Numbered from the stretch's first letter, positions 1-7,780 are shown. The stretch is DNA of 15,737 bases from Aureococcus anophagefferens (GCF_000186865.1 NW_008705564.1:2290673-2306409), one strand, 5' to 3'. Numbers and translations: made by a program. Notes: a model not told the origin generated them from the letters alone.

Positions 1-120
1 ACCGTTCCGAAAGATGATCGCTCGTCCCAAAATCAGCCGAAACGAGTGGAAAACGGCCGAGAAAGGAGCCTTTGAAGTTGGGAATTTCGCTCTCTTTTGC
101 TGCCCTGTGAACGGCTTGGC
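1..120 (-). mobile_element. Partial introner-like intron at left edge (right boundary approximate)
   Basis: This stretch interrupts the 2OG oxygenase reading frame and is less GC-rich than the flanking coding sequence. On the minus strand it shares ordered blocks with the complete introner at 3546-3748: CAGCAAAA, then ACTTCAAA, then TTCGGCTGATTTT followed by GGACGA. In between it differs by insertions and substitutions. The shared order and orientation argue for a diverged member of the same family. The terminal repeat and target duplication cannot be read: the inner end has no clear match to CTGTGTGC, and the other end lies outside the window. No convincing GT donor sits at the expected exon end, so a GC donor around 115-126 is possible. 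The call as an intron is fairly safe; introner membership rests on the block similarity. Confidence 0.6.
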
Positions 121-684
121 CTCGCTGCTCGCGAGCGCGACGCCGAAGGAGAGCTCGCAGCCGTCGCGGTGCCGCCGGAGCCGCCGCTGCGCGTCGCCGT
201 CGTACTTGACCACGAAGAGGTCGCGGAGCTCGAGCGTCGCGCCGCCGTCGCCGCCGAGGTAAAAGTCGCGGAGGTAGGGCAGCGCGCCGGCCGCGACGGC
301 CTCGAGCGCGCGCCGCGTGGCGTTGTCCATGGACGACACGGCGATGTCCGTCGTCGGGTAGTTCGCGTGCCGGTCCGTGAGCCAGCCGCCGCGGCGCGCC
401 GCGTGGTCCTCGCTCCGCGCGACGGCCCAGGCGGCGTCGGCCGCGGGCACTAGCGCGGCGACGCGGTGCACGTCGACGTAGTAGTTGTCCGGCGACGCGA
501 CCATGATGGGCAGCGGCGACAGGAACGCGAGGAGGCACGCGGTCACGGTCAGCAGCGCGGCGTCGAGGAGCGCGTCGTCGTCGTCCCAGCCCTTGACGCG
601 CCGCCAGGCGCGGACGACGCGCAGGCCGCCGTAGGGCCAGGCGACGGCGGCGACGAGCGCGGTGCAGGCCCACTCGAAGCGCAT
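121..684 (-). CDS. Prolyl-4-hydroxylase-like 2OG-Fe(II) oxygenase, N-terminal part (3' end outside window)
   Basis: Starting at the ATG at 684, about 188 residues can be read before the sequence runs into an intron. Hydrophobic stretches at residues 6-20 and 41-62 suggest a signal anchor or two membrane segments, so the enzyme probably sits in the endomembrane system. The block around 101-114 (WLTDRHANYPTTDI) and the later LFVVKYD...HRDGCELSFGVAL resemble algal prolyl-4-hydroxylase-like dioxygenases. His172 and Asp174 form the HxD half of the iron-binding triad. The distal His and the 2-oxoglutarate-binding basic residue must lie in exons left of the window. Family knowledge predicts Fe(II)- and 2-oxoglutarate-dependent hydroxylation; the substrate is unknown. 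The exon end near 121 is approximate because no clear GT donor is visible. The gene is divergent from the SNARE gene, with a 183-bp spacer. Confidence 0.7.
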
Positions 685-867
685 GGTGTGCGATGCGTTT
701 CCCAGCGTTGGCAACGCCGATCAGCCGGGTTTCGGACGCAGCGGCGTCACCATCGTGCTTTTGAGAGGCTGCCCCTTTGGCCTCAAGATCTCCTCAAGAA
801 TTCAAAAAAAAAAACTCCAGTCGAGTGGTGGTCTGGGGCTGCGCTTCGACGCGCACGTTCCCACGCC
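685..867. promoter_or_regulatory. Divergent spacer between oxygenase and SNARE genes
   Basis: This 183-bp spacer separates two divergently transcribed genes and so should hold both promoters. It is AT-richer than the flanks and contains a run of 11 A at about 804-814. I see no convincing TATA box or other named element. The promoter role is inferred from position only. Confidence 0.35.
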
Positions 868-1744
868 ATGGCGGCGCAGGGCAACGTCACGTTCCTCGCC
901 GTGGCTCGCACGAGCGACCGCGTGATCCTCGCGAGCTGCGAGCACGGGGCATCCATCGCGCGTCGCCCGGCGCCGTGGTTTCCCGCGACGCGCCGATGAC
1001 CCGTGCCCGCGTCGTAGGACCTGAGCGGCGTCAAGTACCTGCTCCACCCGGACCAGATGCAGCAGGTCGACGTCGGCCCCCACTACAACTTCCAGAGCGG
1101 CAGCCAGGCCTGGCACCTCACGGCCGACGCCGCGGGTCTGATCTTCATAGGCATCACCGCGCAGACGTACCCCGTGCGCCACGCGAACGCGAGGCCGCCC
1201 GCGCGAGAACAAAGCAAAAACCGACGGAAAACCAGACGACGTAGGCGCTCCTCGAGGAGCTCAAGCGCACCTTCAGCGCCAAGTGCGGCGAGAAGGTCGC
1301 GGCGTCGCGCGAGTCGGAGCTCACGGCCGCGTGCAAGTCGCTCTTCAAGAAGCTCTGCGCCAAGTACGACGACCTCGCGCGATCGACCAGCTCAACAAGA
1401 CCATGGCCAAGGTCGAGGGCGTCAAGATGATCATGCAGGAGAACATCGAGATCGCGCTCCAGAACTGCGTGTCGCTCGAGCACATCGACAAGCAGGCCGA
1501 GGACCTCCAGGCCCAGGCGGGCATGTTCAAGACGCGGGCCAAGGTGCTGCGGTCCAAGGTCTGGTGGAAACTCTGCAAGATGCGCCTCCTCATCGCCTTC
1601 ATCATCGTCGGCGTACGCGCGGCCCGCGTCCTCCGCAGCGGCCTTCCGCGCGCACGCGCGCGCCGCCCGCAGGCGCTCATCGCCGTCATCGTGCCCCTCG
1701 CGCTCAAGTACGGCGGCTCCGACGACGACGACGACAAGAAGTGA
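868..1744 (+). CDS. Longin-domain R-SNARE (VAMP7/Sec22-like), multi-exon, apparent frameshift
   Basis: Proposed exons are 868-948, 1018-1188, 1245-1612 and 1673-1744, giving about 230 residues, close to the usual size of long VAMPs. The first three exons encode a longin domain (residues 1 to about 125, including GLIFIGITAQTYPVRHAN and ALLEELKRTF). A SNARE motif follows (about 131-195) with the juxtamembrane KVWWKLCKMRL. The membrane anchor is built from two exons (LLIAFIIVG joined to ALIAVIVPLAL), followed by an acidic GGSDDDDDKK tail. SNARE proteins drive vesicle fusion. The zero-layer position is Asn (codon 1463-1465) instead of Arg. Introns are 69, 56 and 60 nt. The first two fit the protein best with GC donors, though in-frame GT donors at 922 and 1174 exist. 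At 1380-1381 the frame shifts as if one base were missing. The family call is strong; exon borders are moderately sure. Confidence 0.82.
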
Positions 1745-1910
1745 CGGGAGGCGCGCCCCGGGGGGGGGAGGCGTCGCGTAAGGGTGGCGTGCATGGGGGC
1801 AACATCATCGGCGGTCGCCGAAGCGGCTGTGGATGAGTTGTGGATGCTCCTCGATCGTGCTCGACGCCGACGGCCACAGCCTATCGCGTCGACGCCGACC
1901 GGCCGCAGCC

Positions 1911-3050
1911 ATGAGCGCGGCCCACCATCTCTCGGGTCTCCTCTGCGGGCTGTCCGTGCTCCCGCTGGACCCGCCGAGCCCCGTGTCGGCGGCCCTCGTC
2001 GTGGGCGTCGTCGTCGTCTTGGCATGCACGATCCTCTTCGACCCCCTGGGCCGGGACTGCCTCTTCCGCAAGCTGGCGCTCTACGGCCGCGGCGGCGCGC
2101 AGATGGTCGTGGGCAAGGACAAGAAGTGGAAGAAGAAGGGGCGGCCGGACCCGGCGCGCGTCGACGGCTCCAAGGACAAGCGGAGCAAGCGCGTCGTGTT
2201 CATTCGACACGGCGAATCCGAGTGGAATTTGGTCTTCAACGTGGGATCGAAGATTTGGGTGCCCTTCAAGGCCGTCGCCGCGTTGGTGCGCGAGACGCTG
2301 CTCTTCCTCCGTCTGGACGACGGCTCCGTGCTCTACGACAGCCCGCTCAACGAGTCGGGCCTCAAGCAGGCGCGAGACCTCGACGACGTCTTCGCGGCCT
2401 TCCCGCCGGACAAGGCCGGCGCCGGGGACGTCGCGGCCATGGCGGACCGCGACGCGTCCGTGCTCGCGACGTCGAACCTGCGGCGCGCGGCGCAGACCGT
2501 CGCGCTGGGCCTGCGGACGCGCCTCGAGGCGCACGGCGACGAGAAGGTCCACTGCCTCTCGGCGCTCCAGGAGATCTCGACGAACATCGACACGCTGTCC
2601 ATCACGCCGCCCCACAAGCCCCCGGTGCTGCCGAACGTGCCGTCGCACCTCGCGGCCGCGGACCGCTTCGACGTCTCGGGCAACAGCGGCAACAAGTTGC
2701 TGCGGGGCAACGGGTTGCAGCGCATGCAGGCCTTCGCGGAGTGGGCCTTCAAGCGGCCCGAGGAGACCATCGTCGTCGGGGGGCACAGCCTCTTCTTCCG
2801 CTCCTTCTTCCGCGAGTTCCTGCCCAGCGGCGCGAACCCGGCCGACGCGCGCGACTCGAAGATCGCGAACGGCGGCGTCGTCGCGTTCACGCTGGACCGC
2901 GGCACGGTGGGCGGCGAGAACGGCGAGCCGTCCCAGATCCAGTACCGCGTCGACCCGGGCTCCGTCGTCGAGGTCCACCTCGGCTTCGACACGCCCGCGA
3001 AGAAGAAGGCCGCCAAGGCCGCGAAGAAGGCCGCGAAGAAGACGAACTGA
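1911..3050 (+). CDS. Membrane-anchored histidine phosphatase (phosphoglycerate mutase superfamily)
   Basis: The frame of 379 residues is read from the ATG at 1911, which lies in a favourable gccgcagcc context; the frame is open upstream but has no better start. A hydrophobic segment at about 27-43 suggests a membrane anchor or signal anchor. The catalytic core begins with RHGE at 99-102 (His100 is the phosphorylated residue by family rule). It continues with TSNLRRAAQT near 188-197, QEISTNIDT near 220-228, and GGHS at 290-293 with the second catalytic His292. The C-terminus is a Lys/Ala-rich tail. The superfamily includes phosphatases and mutases acting on sugars, nucleotides and proteins; nothing here fixes the substrate. 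No intron is needed. It follows the SNARE gene on the same strand and converges on the arylsulfotransferase gene, with 83 bp between stops. Confidence 0.85.
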   Translation: MSAAHHLSGLLCGLSVLPLDPPSPVSAALVVGVVVVLACTILFDPLGRDCLFRKLALYGRGGAQMVVGKDKKWKKKGRPDPARVDGSKDKRSKRVVFIRHGESEWNLVFNVGSKIWVPFKAVAALVRETLLFLRLDDGSVLYDSPLNESGLKQARDLDDVFAAFPPDKAGAGDVAAMADRDASVLATSNLRRAAQTVALGLRTRLEAHGDEKVHCLSALQEISTNIDTLSITPPHKPPVLPNVPSHLAAADRFDVSGNSGNKLLRGNGLQRMQAFAEWAFKRPEETIVVGGHSLFFRSFFREFLPSGANPADARDSKIANGGVVAFTLDRGTVGGENGEPSQIQYRVDPGSVVEVHLGFDTPAKKKAAKAAKKAAKKTN

Positions 3051-3071
3051 GGAAGCGTAATATGGATGTCA

Positions 3072-3100
3072 CATGCGCAGCAACGTGGGGCTGCCGCATG
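3072..3100. repeat. Imperfect inverted repeat between convergent stops
   Basis: CATGCGCAG (3072-3080) pairs with CTGCCGCATG (3091-3100), leaving one bulged G and a loop of about 10 nt. It lies 21 nt after the phosphatase stop and 33 nt from the stop of the convergent arylsulfotransferase gene. A role in 3'-end formation is only suggested by position. Confidence 0.4.
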
Positions 3101-3133
3101 CACATGAGATCAAAGTGGATTTAAACAGGAGAG

Positions 3134-5033
3134 CTAGGCGCAGGTCACGGACTGGGCCGCCATGTCGCCCCACTCGTTGGTCACGGTGACGACGAGCGTG
3201 CCCTTGGCCTTGCCCGCGCCGAGGTCGACGGCGACGGGCGTCTGCCGCCAGTGGACCTTGAAGTCGAAGTCGCCCGTCGCGTAGGGCTTGTCCGTGCCCG
3301 CCGCCGCCGACACGGCGTAGGTGGCCGGGGCGACGTTGTTCTGCTTGAAGTTGTTGACGGCGTCGAAGCGGACGACGCCGCTCGCCTTGTCGCAGGTCGC
3401 GTTCGACACGATGGGCGCCGCGTAGAAGCGCTCGATGCTGTAGGACGTCCAGCCGACGCCGTCGACGCCGCGGTCGCAGGTGCCCGACGCGTCGTCGCAC
3501 TTGACGCCGACGACGTCCATCTGCCACGCGAGGTCGCCGCTCGACCTGTGTGCAAATCAAATCTTCAACCATAATTCAATGTTCGCGTAATTGAACGGTT
3601 TGGACCAGACTCTTCGGCCGTGCTTCGAGAACTCGACGAGAGCACTCGATTCGTCCAAAAATCAGCCGAATCGACGTCGATTTGATCGAGCTAGAGAGGT
3701 TTGAAGTTTTTGCTGGACAGGGCGTTTCAGTGGTTGATTTGCACACAGCGCTCGACCGCACGACCTCGATGGCCCGGACGTCGTACTGGTCGTCCGTCGA
3801 GAAGGTCTTGGGCCAGGACACGCCGAGCTGGTTGCCGCTGGGGAGGCGGTCGTTGTCGCCGAAGTGGGGCGTGTACGAGTCGAGGACCTTTTCGAACGTC
3901 ACGGTCGCCGTGCCCTCCGCCTCGTCGAGGCGGAGGCAGAGCAGGCGCGACGCGTTGAGCGTCGACGACGCCGACGCCTCCTGGTTGTCGAAGAGGCAGA
4001 ACTCGTCGTCCCCGAAGTACTCCGCGTTGTGCTGGCCGACCCAGAGCGACGTGCCCTTCTTCCATTTGCGGCCGGCGGCGTCGAAGATCTCGAAGTCGCC
4101 GTACTCGCCGCCGATGGTGTAGACGACGTCGCCCGTGGCGACGTGGACGCGCACGATGCCGTCGGTCTGGCGCGACGAGACGAAGGCGTACTTGTCCTCC
4201 TCGACGAGCTGGACGTGGTTCGGGTCCGCGATGTCGGTCATCTGGAACTCGGCGAGCTCGGAGCCGTCGGCCGCGGAGAATTTTTTCGTGACCGTGCGGC
4301 CGTCGGCCTGCCAGAGGGCCGCGCCCTTGTAGGCCATCTGGATGTCGTGGGAGTCGTTGGACTCGCCGTCGCAGAGCTCGATCCAGGCGCCGCTGTCGAC
4401 GTCGAAGAGCGCGCGCGGCCCCGTGAGGGCGCTCTCCTTGCCGAAGGCCACGAGCAGATGCGTCGAGTTGTAGTTCTTCAGGCCGATGCCCTTGTAGATC
4501 TCCCCCTCGTTGGCGTGGGAGAGGCCCTTGTTCCTCAACACCTCGCCGTACAAGGGCGCGACCTGGAGCAGGCTGCCCTCCATGTCCTGGACGATGAGGT
4601 AGGAGGCCGTGTTCTCGGAGCCGTCGTAGTAGGCCACGGCGTAGGCGACGTAGCCGGCGCTCGCCGCCTCGCCGAGCTCGCCGCGCATCAGCTTCTCCGT
4701 CTTGGACATGGTCACCTCCCGCGGGACGTACTTGAAGAGCGTCGGGTGGTCGCCGTAGTCCTTCGTCGACAGGCCCTTCATCTTCAGGAAGGCGCGCACG
4801 TCCTCGATGGCGAGGAAGTCGTCGTAGGTCACCGTGCCGTTGCCGCCGGCCTCGGCGTCGACGCTCGACGGCGACATGTCGTGGTCGTTGAGCCGCTGGA
4901 CGGCGGCGAGCAGCGCGTCGGGCAGCGTGGCCGCCGGGTGCGCGAGGCGCACGCCCACGAGCAGGGCGCCGACCGTCGCGAGAATCGCGAGGGCCGCCTT
5001 GGGCAGCGCCGACGGCGCCATCGTCCGGGCCAT
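3134..5033 (-). CDS. Arylsulfotransferase (ASST) family protein, two exons
   Basis: Exon 1 runs 5033-3757 and exon 2 runs 3545-3134; splicing gives 562 residues. The start is the first ATG after stops upstream, with a second ATG four codons in. A hydrophobic segment at 12-29 marks a signal anchor, so the protein is secretory or membrane-bound with its bulk in the lumen. The body has the beta-propeller-like pattern of the Arylsulfotran family: SHDIQMAYKGAALW (228-241), DPNHVQLVEEDKYAFVS (270-286), and the hallmark WVGQHNAEYFGDDEFCLFDN (331-350) with candidate catalytic His335. Across the splice, RAIEVVR joins SSGDLAWQMD, which matches the usual end of this fold. A Cys-containing domain of about 120 residues follows. 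Family members transfer sulfate between phenols; many eukaryotic relatives are uncharacterised, so the activity is not certain. It is divergent from the methyltransferase-like gene. Confidence 0.82.
3546..3748 (-). mobile_element. Complete introner element (MITE-like) forming the intron of the ASST gene
   Basis: The 203-bp element has perfect 15-bp terminal inverted repeats, CTGTGTGCAAATCAA at 3546-3560 and its complement at 3734-3748. It is flanked by an 8-bp duplication, CGCTCGAC at 3538-3545 and 3749-3756. On the coding (minus) strand the duplication reads GTCGAGCG. The donor GT is the first two bases of the upstream copy, and the acceptor AG is the last two bases of the element (CACACAG). 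Removing the 211-nt intron 3756-3546 leaves one target copy and restores the frame exactly. An internal 14-bp palindrome lies at 3669-3682. There is no coding capacity, so mobilisation would need a transposase elsewhere. The AT-rich composition contrasts with the exons. Introners with this architecture are described in Aureococcus; the boundaries here are seen directly. Confidence 0.9.
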
Positions 5034-5111
5034 CGTCGTAGTCGAATATAACTTGTATCGTCAATGACACTTCAGCATTAGCCTGAGGATGCCGCAAGCA
5101 ATCTCGCACTT

Positions 5112-5138
5112 ATGGAGAGCGCTTGCTTCGAGAGATAG
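5112..5138 (+). other. Short upstream ORF before the methyltransferase-like gene
   Basis: An ATG at 5112 opens an eight-codon frame ending in TAG at 5136-5138, nine bases before the main ATG at 5148. If the transcript starts upstream of 5112, this uORF could lower or gate translation of the main frame. The transcript start is unknown, so its presence in the mRNA is an assumption. Confidence 0.3.
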
Positions 5139-5147
5139 CACAAGTAG

Positions 5148-6563
5148 ATGACCCAGTTCTCCACGCTCGAGGCCGAGCTCGCCGCCTGCAGCGACGCGTC
5201 GCAGGTGCGCCGGCTCGAGGCGCGCGTCGGCACCTTCGTCGAGCGCGCGGCGCGGCGCGGCGATGCGGCCGTCTACGGCGAAAGCATGATTGCGAAAGTG
5301 CGCGGACTGAAGGCGCGCTTCGATGCGCTGCTGATCGAGCTGCCCGCGCCGCCCGAGCCGCGACCGTCATCGTCGCCGCCGGCGCCGGAGCGGAGAGCGG
5401 CGTCGCCGCTGGCAGCGTCGGCACTGAGAGCGGCGCCGCCGGCACCGCCGAAGGCGCCAGCGCCGGCGAAGCCAACGCCGCCGCCAGCACCAGCGAAACC
5501 GCCGAAACCAGCACCGGCGACACTGCCGCCGACCTGCGCCGTCGCGAAGCTCGTCTACGCCGCGGCTCAGTGCGCGCCGCTGCGACGCGCGACGGACGAC
5601 GAGCTCGGCGCGCTGCTCGGCCTCGGCTCCCGGCCGCCGCAGGGCGAGCGGGCGCTCTGGGTCGACCTCGCCGAGCCGCCCGTCCACGTCGACCTCGACG
5701 CGCTGCCGGCGGTATCGGGGCTCGCGGGACGGCGGCGCGCGACGGAGCTCGTCGTCCGCGACGGCCCGTCGCTCCGCGGCGCGGCCGCCGTCGCCGTCGC
5801 CTTCGACGACGGCGAAGGCGTCGTCGCCGTCGTGCCGGCCTTGGGCTACGAGAGCCGCCGCGCGCTGGAGGCGCTCGTCGCGGCCGCGGCGGGCGCGCGG
5901 GACGCGCATGCCTACGCTTCGCCCGCGGCGCTCGACACGGGCGCGGAAAACGCGCCGGAAGACGACGCGTACTGGTCGACCTACGGCGGCGGCGCCGCGG
6001 CCAAGGTCTACCGCGATCACATCGACGCGTTGATTCTAAACGCGATCGAGGACCTGCCGCCGCCGGCGACGATCGGCGAGCTCTGCGGCGGCGAGGGGTC
6101 CCTCGCCCTTCGAGCGCTCGAGCGCTTTCCGGCGGCGGACTACGTGCTCTACGAGCGCAACGCGGTGCTCGCGGCGGCGGCGCGGGCCAAGGGCCTCGGT
6201 GTGCGCTGCGGCGACGTCCAAGAGCACGCATCGCTGGCGCCCGCGGACCTCTGGATCGCGTCCGGGTCCGTGCTCTGCGCGCACGTCGGCGCGCGCGACG
6301 CCTGCGGCGCGACGCTCGCGAAGCTCAGCGCCGCGCTCGCGGACGGCGGCCACGTCGTCGTCACGGGCTTCACGACGACGTGGCTCACGCCGAGGCTCCT
6401 CCGCGACGCCGGGCTGCGGGCGGTCCGCGGCTCCGTGCCCGTGCCCGCCTCCGCACCGTCCCTCGAGACGGCCTTCGGCCGCTTCCACCTCTGGGTCCTG
6501 CGCGCCGCGGCCGGGCCGCTCCCCCGGCTCCACGGCGCGCTCTGCGTCGAGTCTCCTACTTAG
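5148..6563 (+). CDS. SAM-dependent methyltransferase-like protein with Pro/Ala-rich linker
   Basis: The protein has 471 residues with no intron. Residues 1-65 form a predicted helical, possibly coiled-coil region. Residues 66-128 are a low-complexity Pro/Ala/Lys linker, probably disordered. Residues 129-260 form a domain I do not recognise. The C-terminal part looks like a Rossmann methyltransferase: motif I is IGELCGGEGSLA (309-320), the acidic residue after strand 2 is Glu336 in YVLYERNA, then GVRCGDVQEH, ADLWIASGSVLC and the late strand GGHVVVTGF. Substrate and location are unknown; there is no targeting signal. A short uORF precedes the start. Its stop lies inside the last codons of the convergent YggT gene. 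The methyltransferase call is from motif pattern only and could be a degenerate fold without activity. Confidence 0.65.
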   Translation: MTQFSTLEAELAACSDASQVRRLEARVGTFVERAARRGDAAVYGESMIAKVRGLKARFDALLIELPAPPEPRPSSSPPAPERRAASPLAASALRAAPPAPPKAPAPAKPTPPPAPAKPPKPAPATLPPTCAVAKLVYAAAQCAPLRRATDDELGALLGLGSRPPQGERALWVDLAEPPVHVDLDALPAVSGLAGRRRATELVVRDGPSLRGAAAVAVAFDDGEGVVAVVPALGYESRRALEALVAAAAGARDAHAYASPAALDTGAENAPEDDAYWSTYGGGAAAKVYRDHIDALILNAIEDLPPPATIGELCGGEGSLALRALERFPAADYVLYERNAVLAAAARAKGLGVRCGDVQEHASLAPADLWIASGSVLCAHVGARDACGATLAKLSAALADGGHVVVTGFTTTWLTPRLLRDAGLRAVRGSVPVPASAPSLETAFGRFHLWVLRAAAGPLPRLHGALCVESPT

Positions 6564-7059
6564 CGTAGAACTGCTCGAGCTGGGCCATCTGGGCGCGGTA
6601 CTTGCCGACGGCGCGCTCGTACTTCTTCTTCTGGAGCTCGCGGCGCACGAAGGACAGCGAGTAAAACGCGGGGACGTAGCTCAGGTCGAGCCCGCCGAAC
6701 TGGAGCGGCAGCAGGCCCCGCCAGAAGGCGAAGTAGGGCTCGGCGACGACGGTCGCGGTCGTCACGAGCGGTCGGAGCGGGCCGTAGATGAGGGGCTGCA
6801 GGGGCGGCACCATGGCCAGTAGCGGCGCGAAGATGGCGATGTCGAGGACGTAGGTGAAGTACTTGAGCGCCAGGATGCCGTTGTCGAGCGCGAAGTCGAT
6901 GGCCTGGTCCCGCGTGAACGGCTCGGCGATGAGCGCCGCGACGGGGCGCCGCAGGACGGGGCCCTCGAGCCGCCGGTGCGGCGCGAGCATGGGCGCGCCC
7001 ACGGGCACGAGGTTGCACTGGGCCGTCGCCGCGAGTATGGCGGCGAGGAGGTACCGCAT
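6556..7059 (-). CDS. YggT-family membrane protein, probably plastid-targeted (CCB3-like)
   Basis: The frame of 167 residues starts at the ATG at 7059. Residues 1-16 are a signal-peptide-like hydrophobic stretch followed by a basic, Pro-containing segment, which would suit the bipartite plastid import of a secondary plastid. After about residue 60 come two hydrophobic segments (around 63-87 and 118-138). The signature VAEPYFAFWRGLLPLQFGGLDLSYVPAF (residues 105-132, written here in part) matches the YggT pattern of T(E/D)P..RG..P..GG.DLSP. A Lys/Glu-rich C-terminal helix follows. YggT homologues in plastids (CCB3) act in haem attachment to cytochrome b6; bacterial ones are linked to membrane and osmotic functions. 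Which role applies here is not known. Its last codons overlap those of the convergent methyltransferase-like gene by 8 bp. Confidence 0.7.
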   Translation of the reverse strand: MRYLLAAILAATAQCNLVPVGAPMLAPHRRLEGPVLRRPVAALIAEPFTRDQAIDFALDNGILALKYFTYVLDIAIFAPLLAMVPPLQPLIYGPLRPLVTTATVVAEPYFAFWRGLLPLQFGGLDLSYVPAFYSLSFVRRELQKKKYERAVGKYRAQMAQLEQFYAK

Positions 7060-7381
7060 CTTTTCGGAGGAGCTGGTGATGTGTGCGTGCGATTCGAGCT
7101 GCGCGGCGCGTGGACTGGGCCCCTCCGAATCGCGCGCTGACGGCGGCGGGACGAGGCGGCGGCAAAGTTAGTTCAACAAAGACGGCAAGGAGCCGCCGCT
7201 GGCGTCGTTGCAAACCTTTCGTATCCGCGCCGATGTGCAATGGGTACGCAAGTCGTCGTAAGTATTCGCGGCAGGATCCCATTTGGGCTGCCCCTCGCCG
7301 CTCCCGCGAGGAGCGAGGCTGCCCCGGCACGTGGGCACCGCGCGCACCACCGTGGCGACCGACGGCGGCGACGCGCCGGCG
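7060..7381. promoter_or_regulatory. Divergent spacer, YggT gene and small unknown gene
   Basis: This 322-bp stretch separates two divergently read genes and holds no gene I can support. It contains a CACGTG hexamer (G-box/E-box core) at 7328-7333 and a GC-rich dyad around 7294-7318. Frames on both strands are open over parts of it but have Arg/Pro-rich translations without family resemblance. The promoter role is by position. Confidence 0.35.
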
Positions 7382-7780
7382 ATGTGCGCCGAGCGCATGA
7401 GCTTCGACTACGGCCGGAGCAGCTTCGACCGAGGCTGCGCCATGGCCTACGACGACCGCTCCAGCCGGTCGTCGGAGGGGTCCATGAAGCGGAATCTGAG
7501 CCGCCTCGACTCCTGGGTGGCCAAGGCGCCGGCGCCGACCTGCCGACGGCGGCGCACGGAGACGAAGAGCGCCGAGGACCGGCCCGCGGCGCCGCCGCCG
7601 CTCGGCCCGGTCCGGAGCGCCGTTCCCGGAGCGCCGTTCCCGGAGCGCGATCTGCCGGCGGCGGACGAGAGCGGCTGGGGCCACTACGCCTTCAGCACGC
7701 CGAGCTTCACCGACGACCACGAGCCCGCGACGCCGTCGGACGTCGCGCCGCCGGCCTTCGGCCGCCGCGCGGACGCGTGA
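7382..7780 (+). CDS. Small hypothetical protein, Ser/Arg-rich
   Basis: I do not recognise this protein. From the ATG at 7382 the frame gives 132 residues; the frame is open upstream but offers no earlier ATG before a non-coding-looking stretch. The translation has Ser/Arg/Asp-rich segments (MSFDYGRSSFDRG and YDDRSSRSSEG), then a possible amphipathic helix MKRNLSRLDSWVAKAP, a Pro/Arg linker, and GWGHYAFSTPSFTDDHEP near the C-terminus. There is no signal peptide, membrane segment or Cys cluster, so a soluble and largely disordered protein is likely. RS-like serines could be phosphorylation sites. The restrained composition and uniform third-position GC support coding, but an unspliced upstream exon cannot be excluded. 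It converges on the diacylglycerol kinase gene across a 74-bp spacer containing a strong hairpin. Confidence 0.5.
   Translation: MCAERMSFDYGRSSFDRGCAMAYDDRSSRSSEGSMKRNLSRLDSWVAKAPAPTCRRRRTETKSAEDRPAAPPPLGPVRSAVPGAPFPERDLPAADESGWGHYAFSTPSFTDDHEPATPSDVAPPAFGRRADA

Noticed and set aside
1756..1769. CCCCGGGG plus a G-run after the SNARE stop as a terminator hairpin
   Set aside because: The symmetrical part is only 8 bp without a loop; the G-run is a simple homopolymer. Kept only as weak support for the 3' dyad pattern.
1881..2978. A long minus-strand frame opposite the histidine phosphatase
   Set aside because: It is a shadow of the catalytic frame with RHGE and GGHS; no independent motif.
5395..5540. 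GC-rich periodic sequence in the methyltransferase-like gene as a tandem repeat or minisatellite
   Set aside because: The periodicity comes from Pro/Ala/Lys codons in the linker; no repeated unit of constant length is seen.
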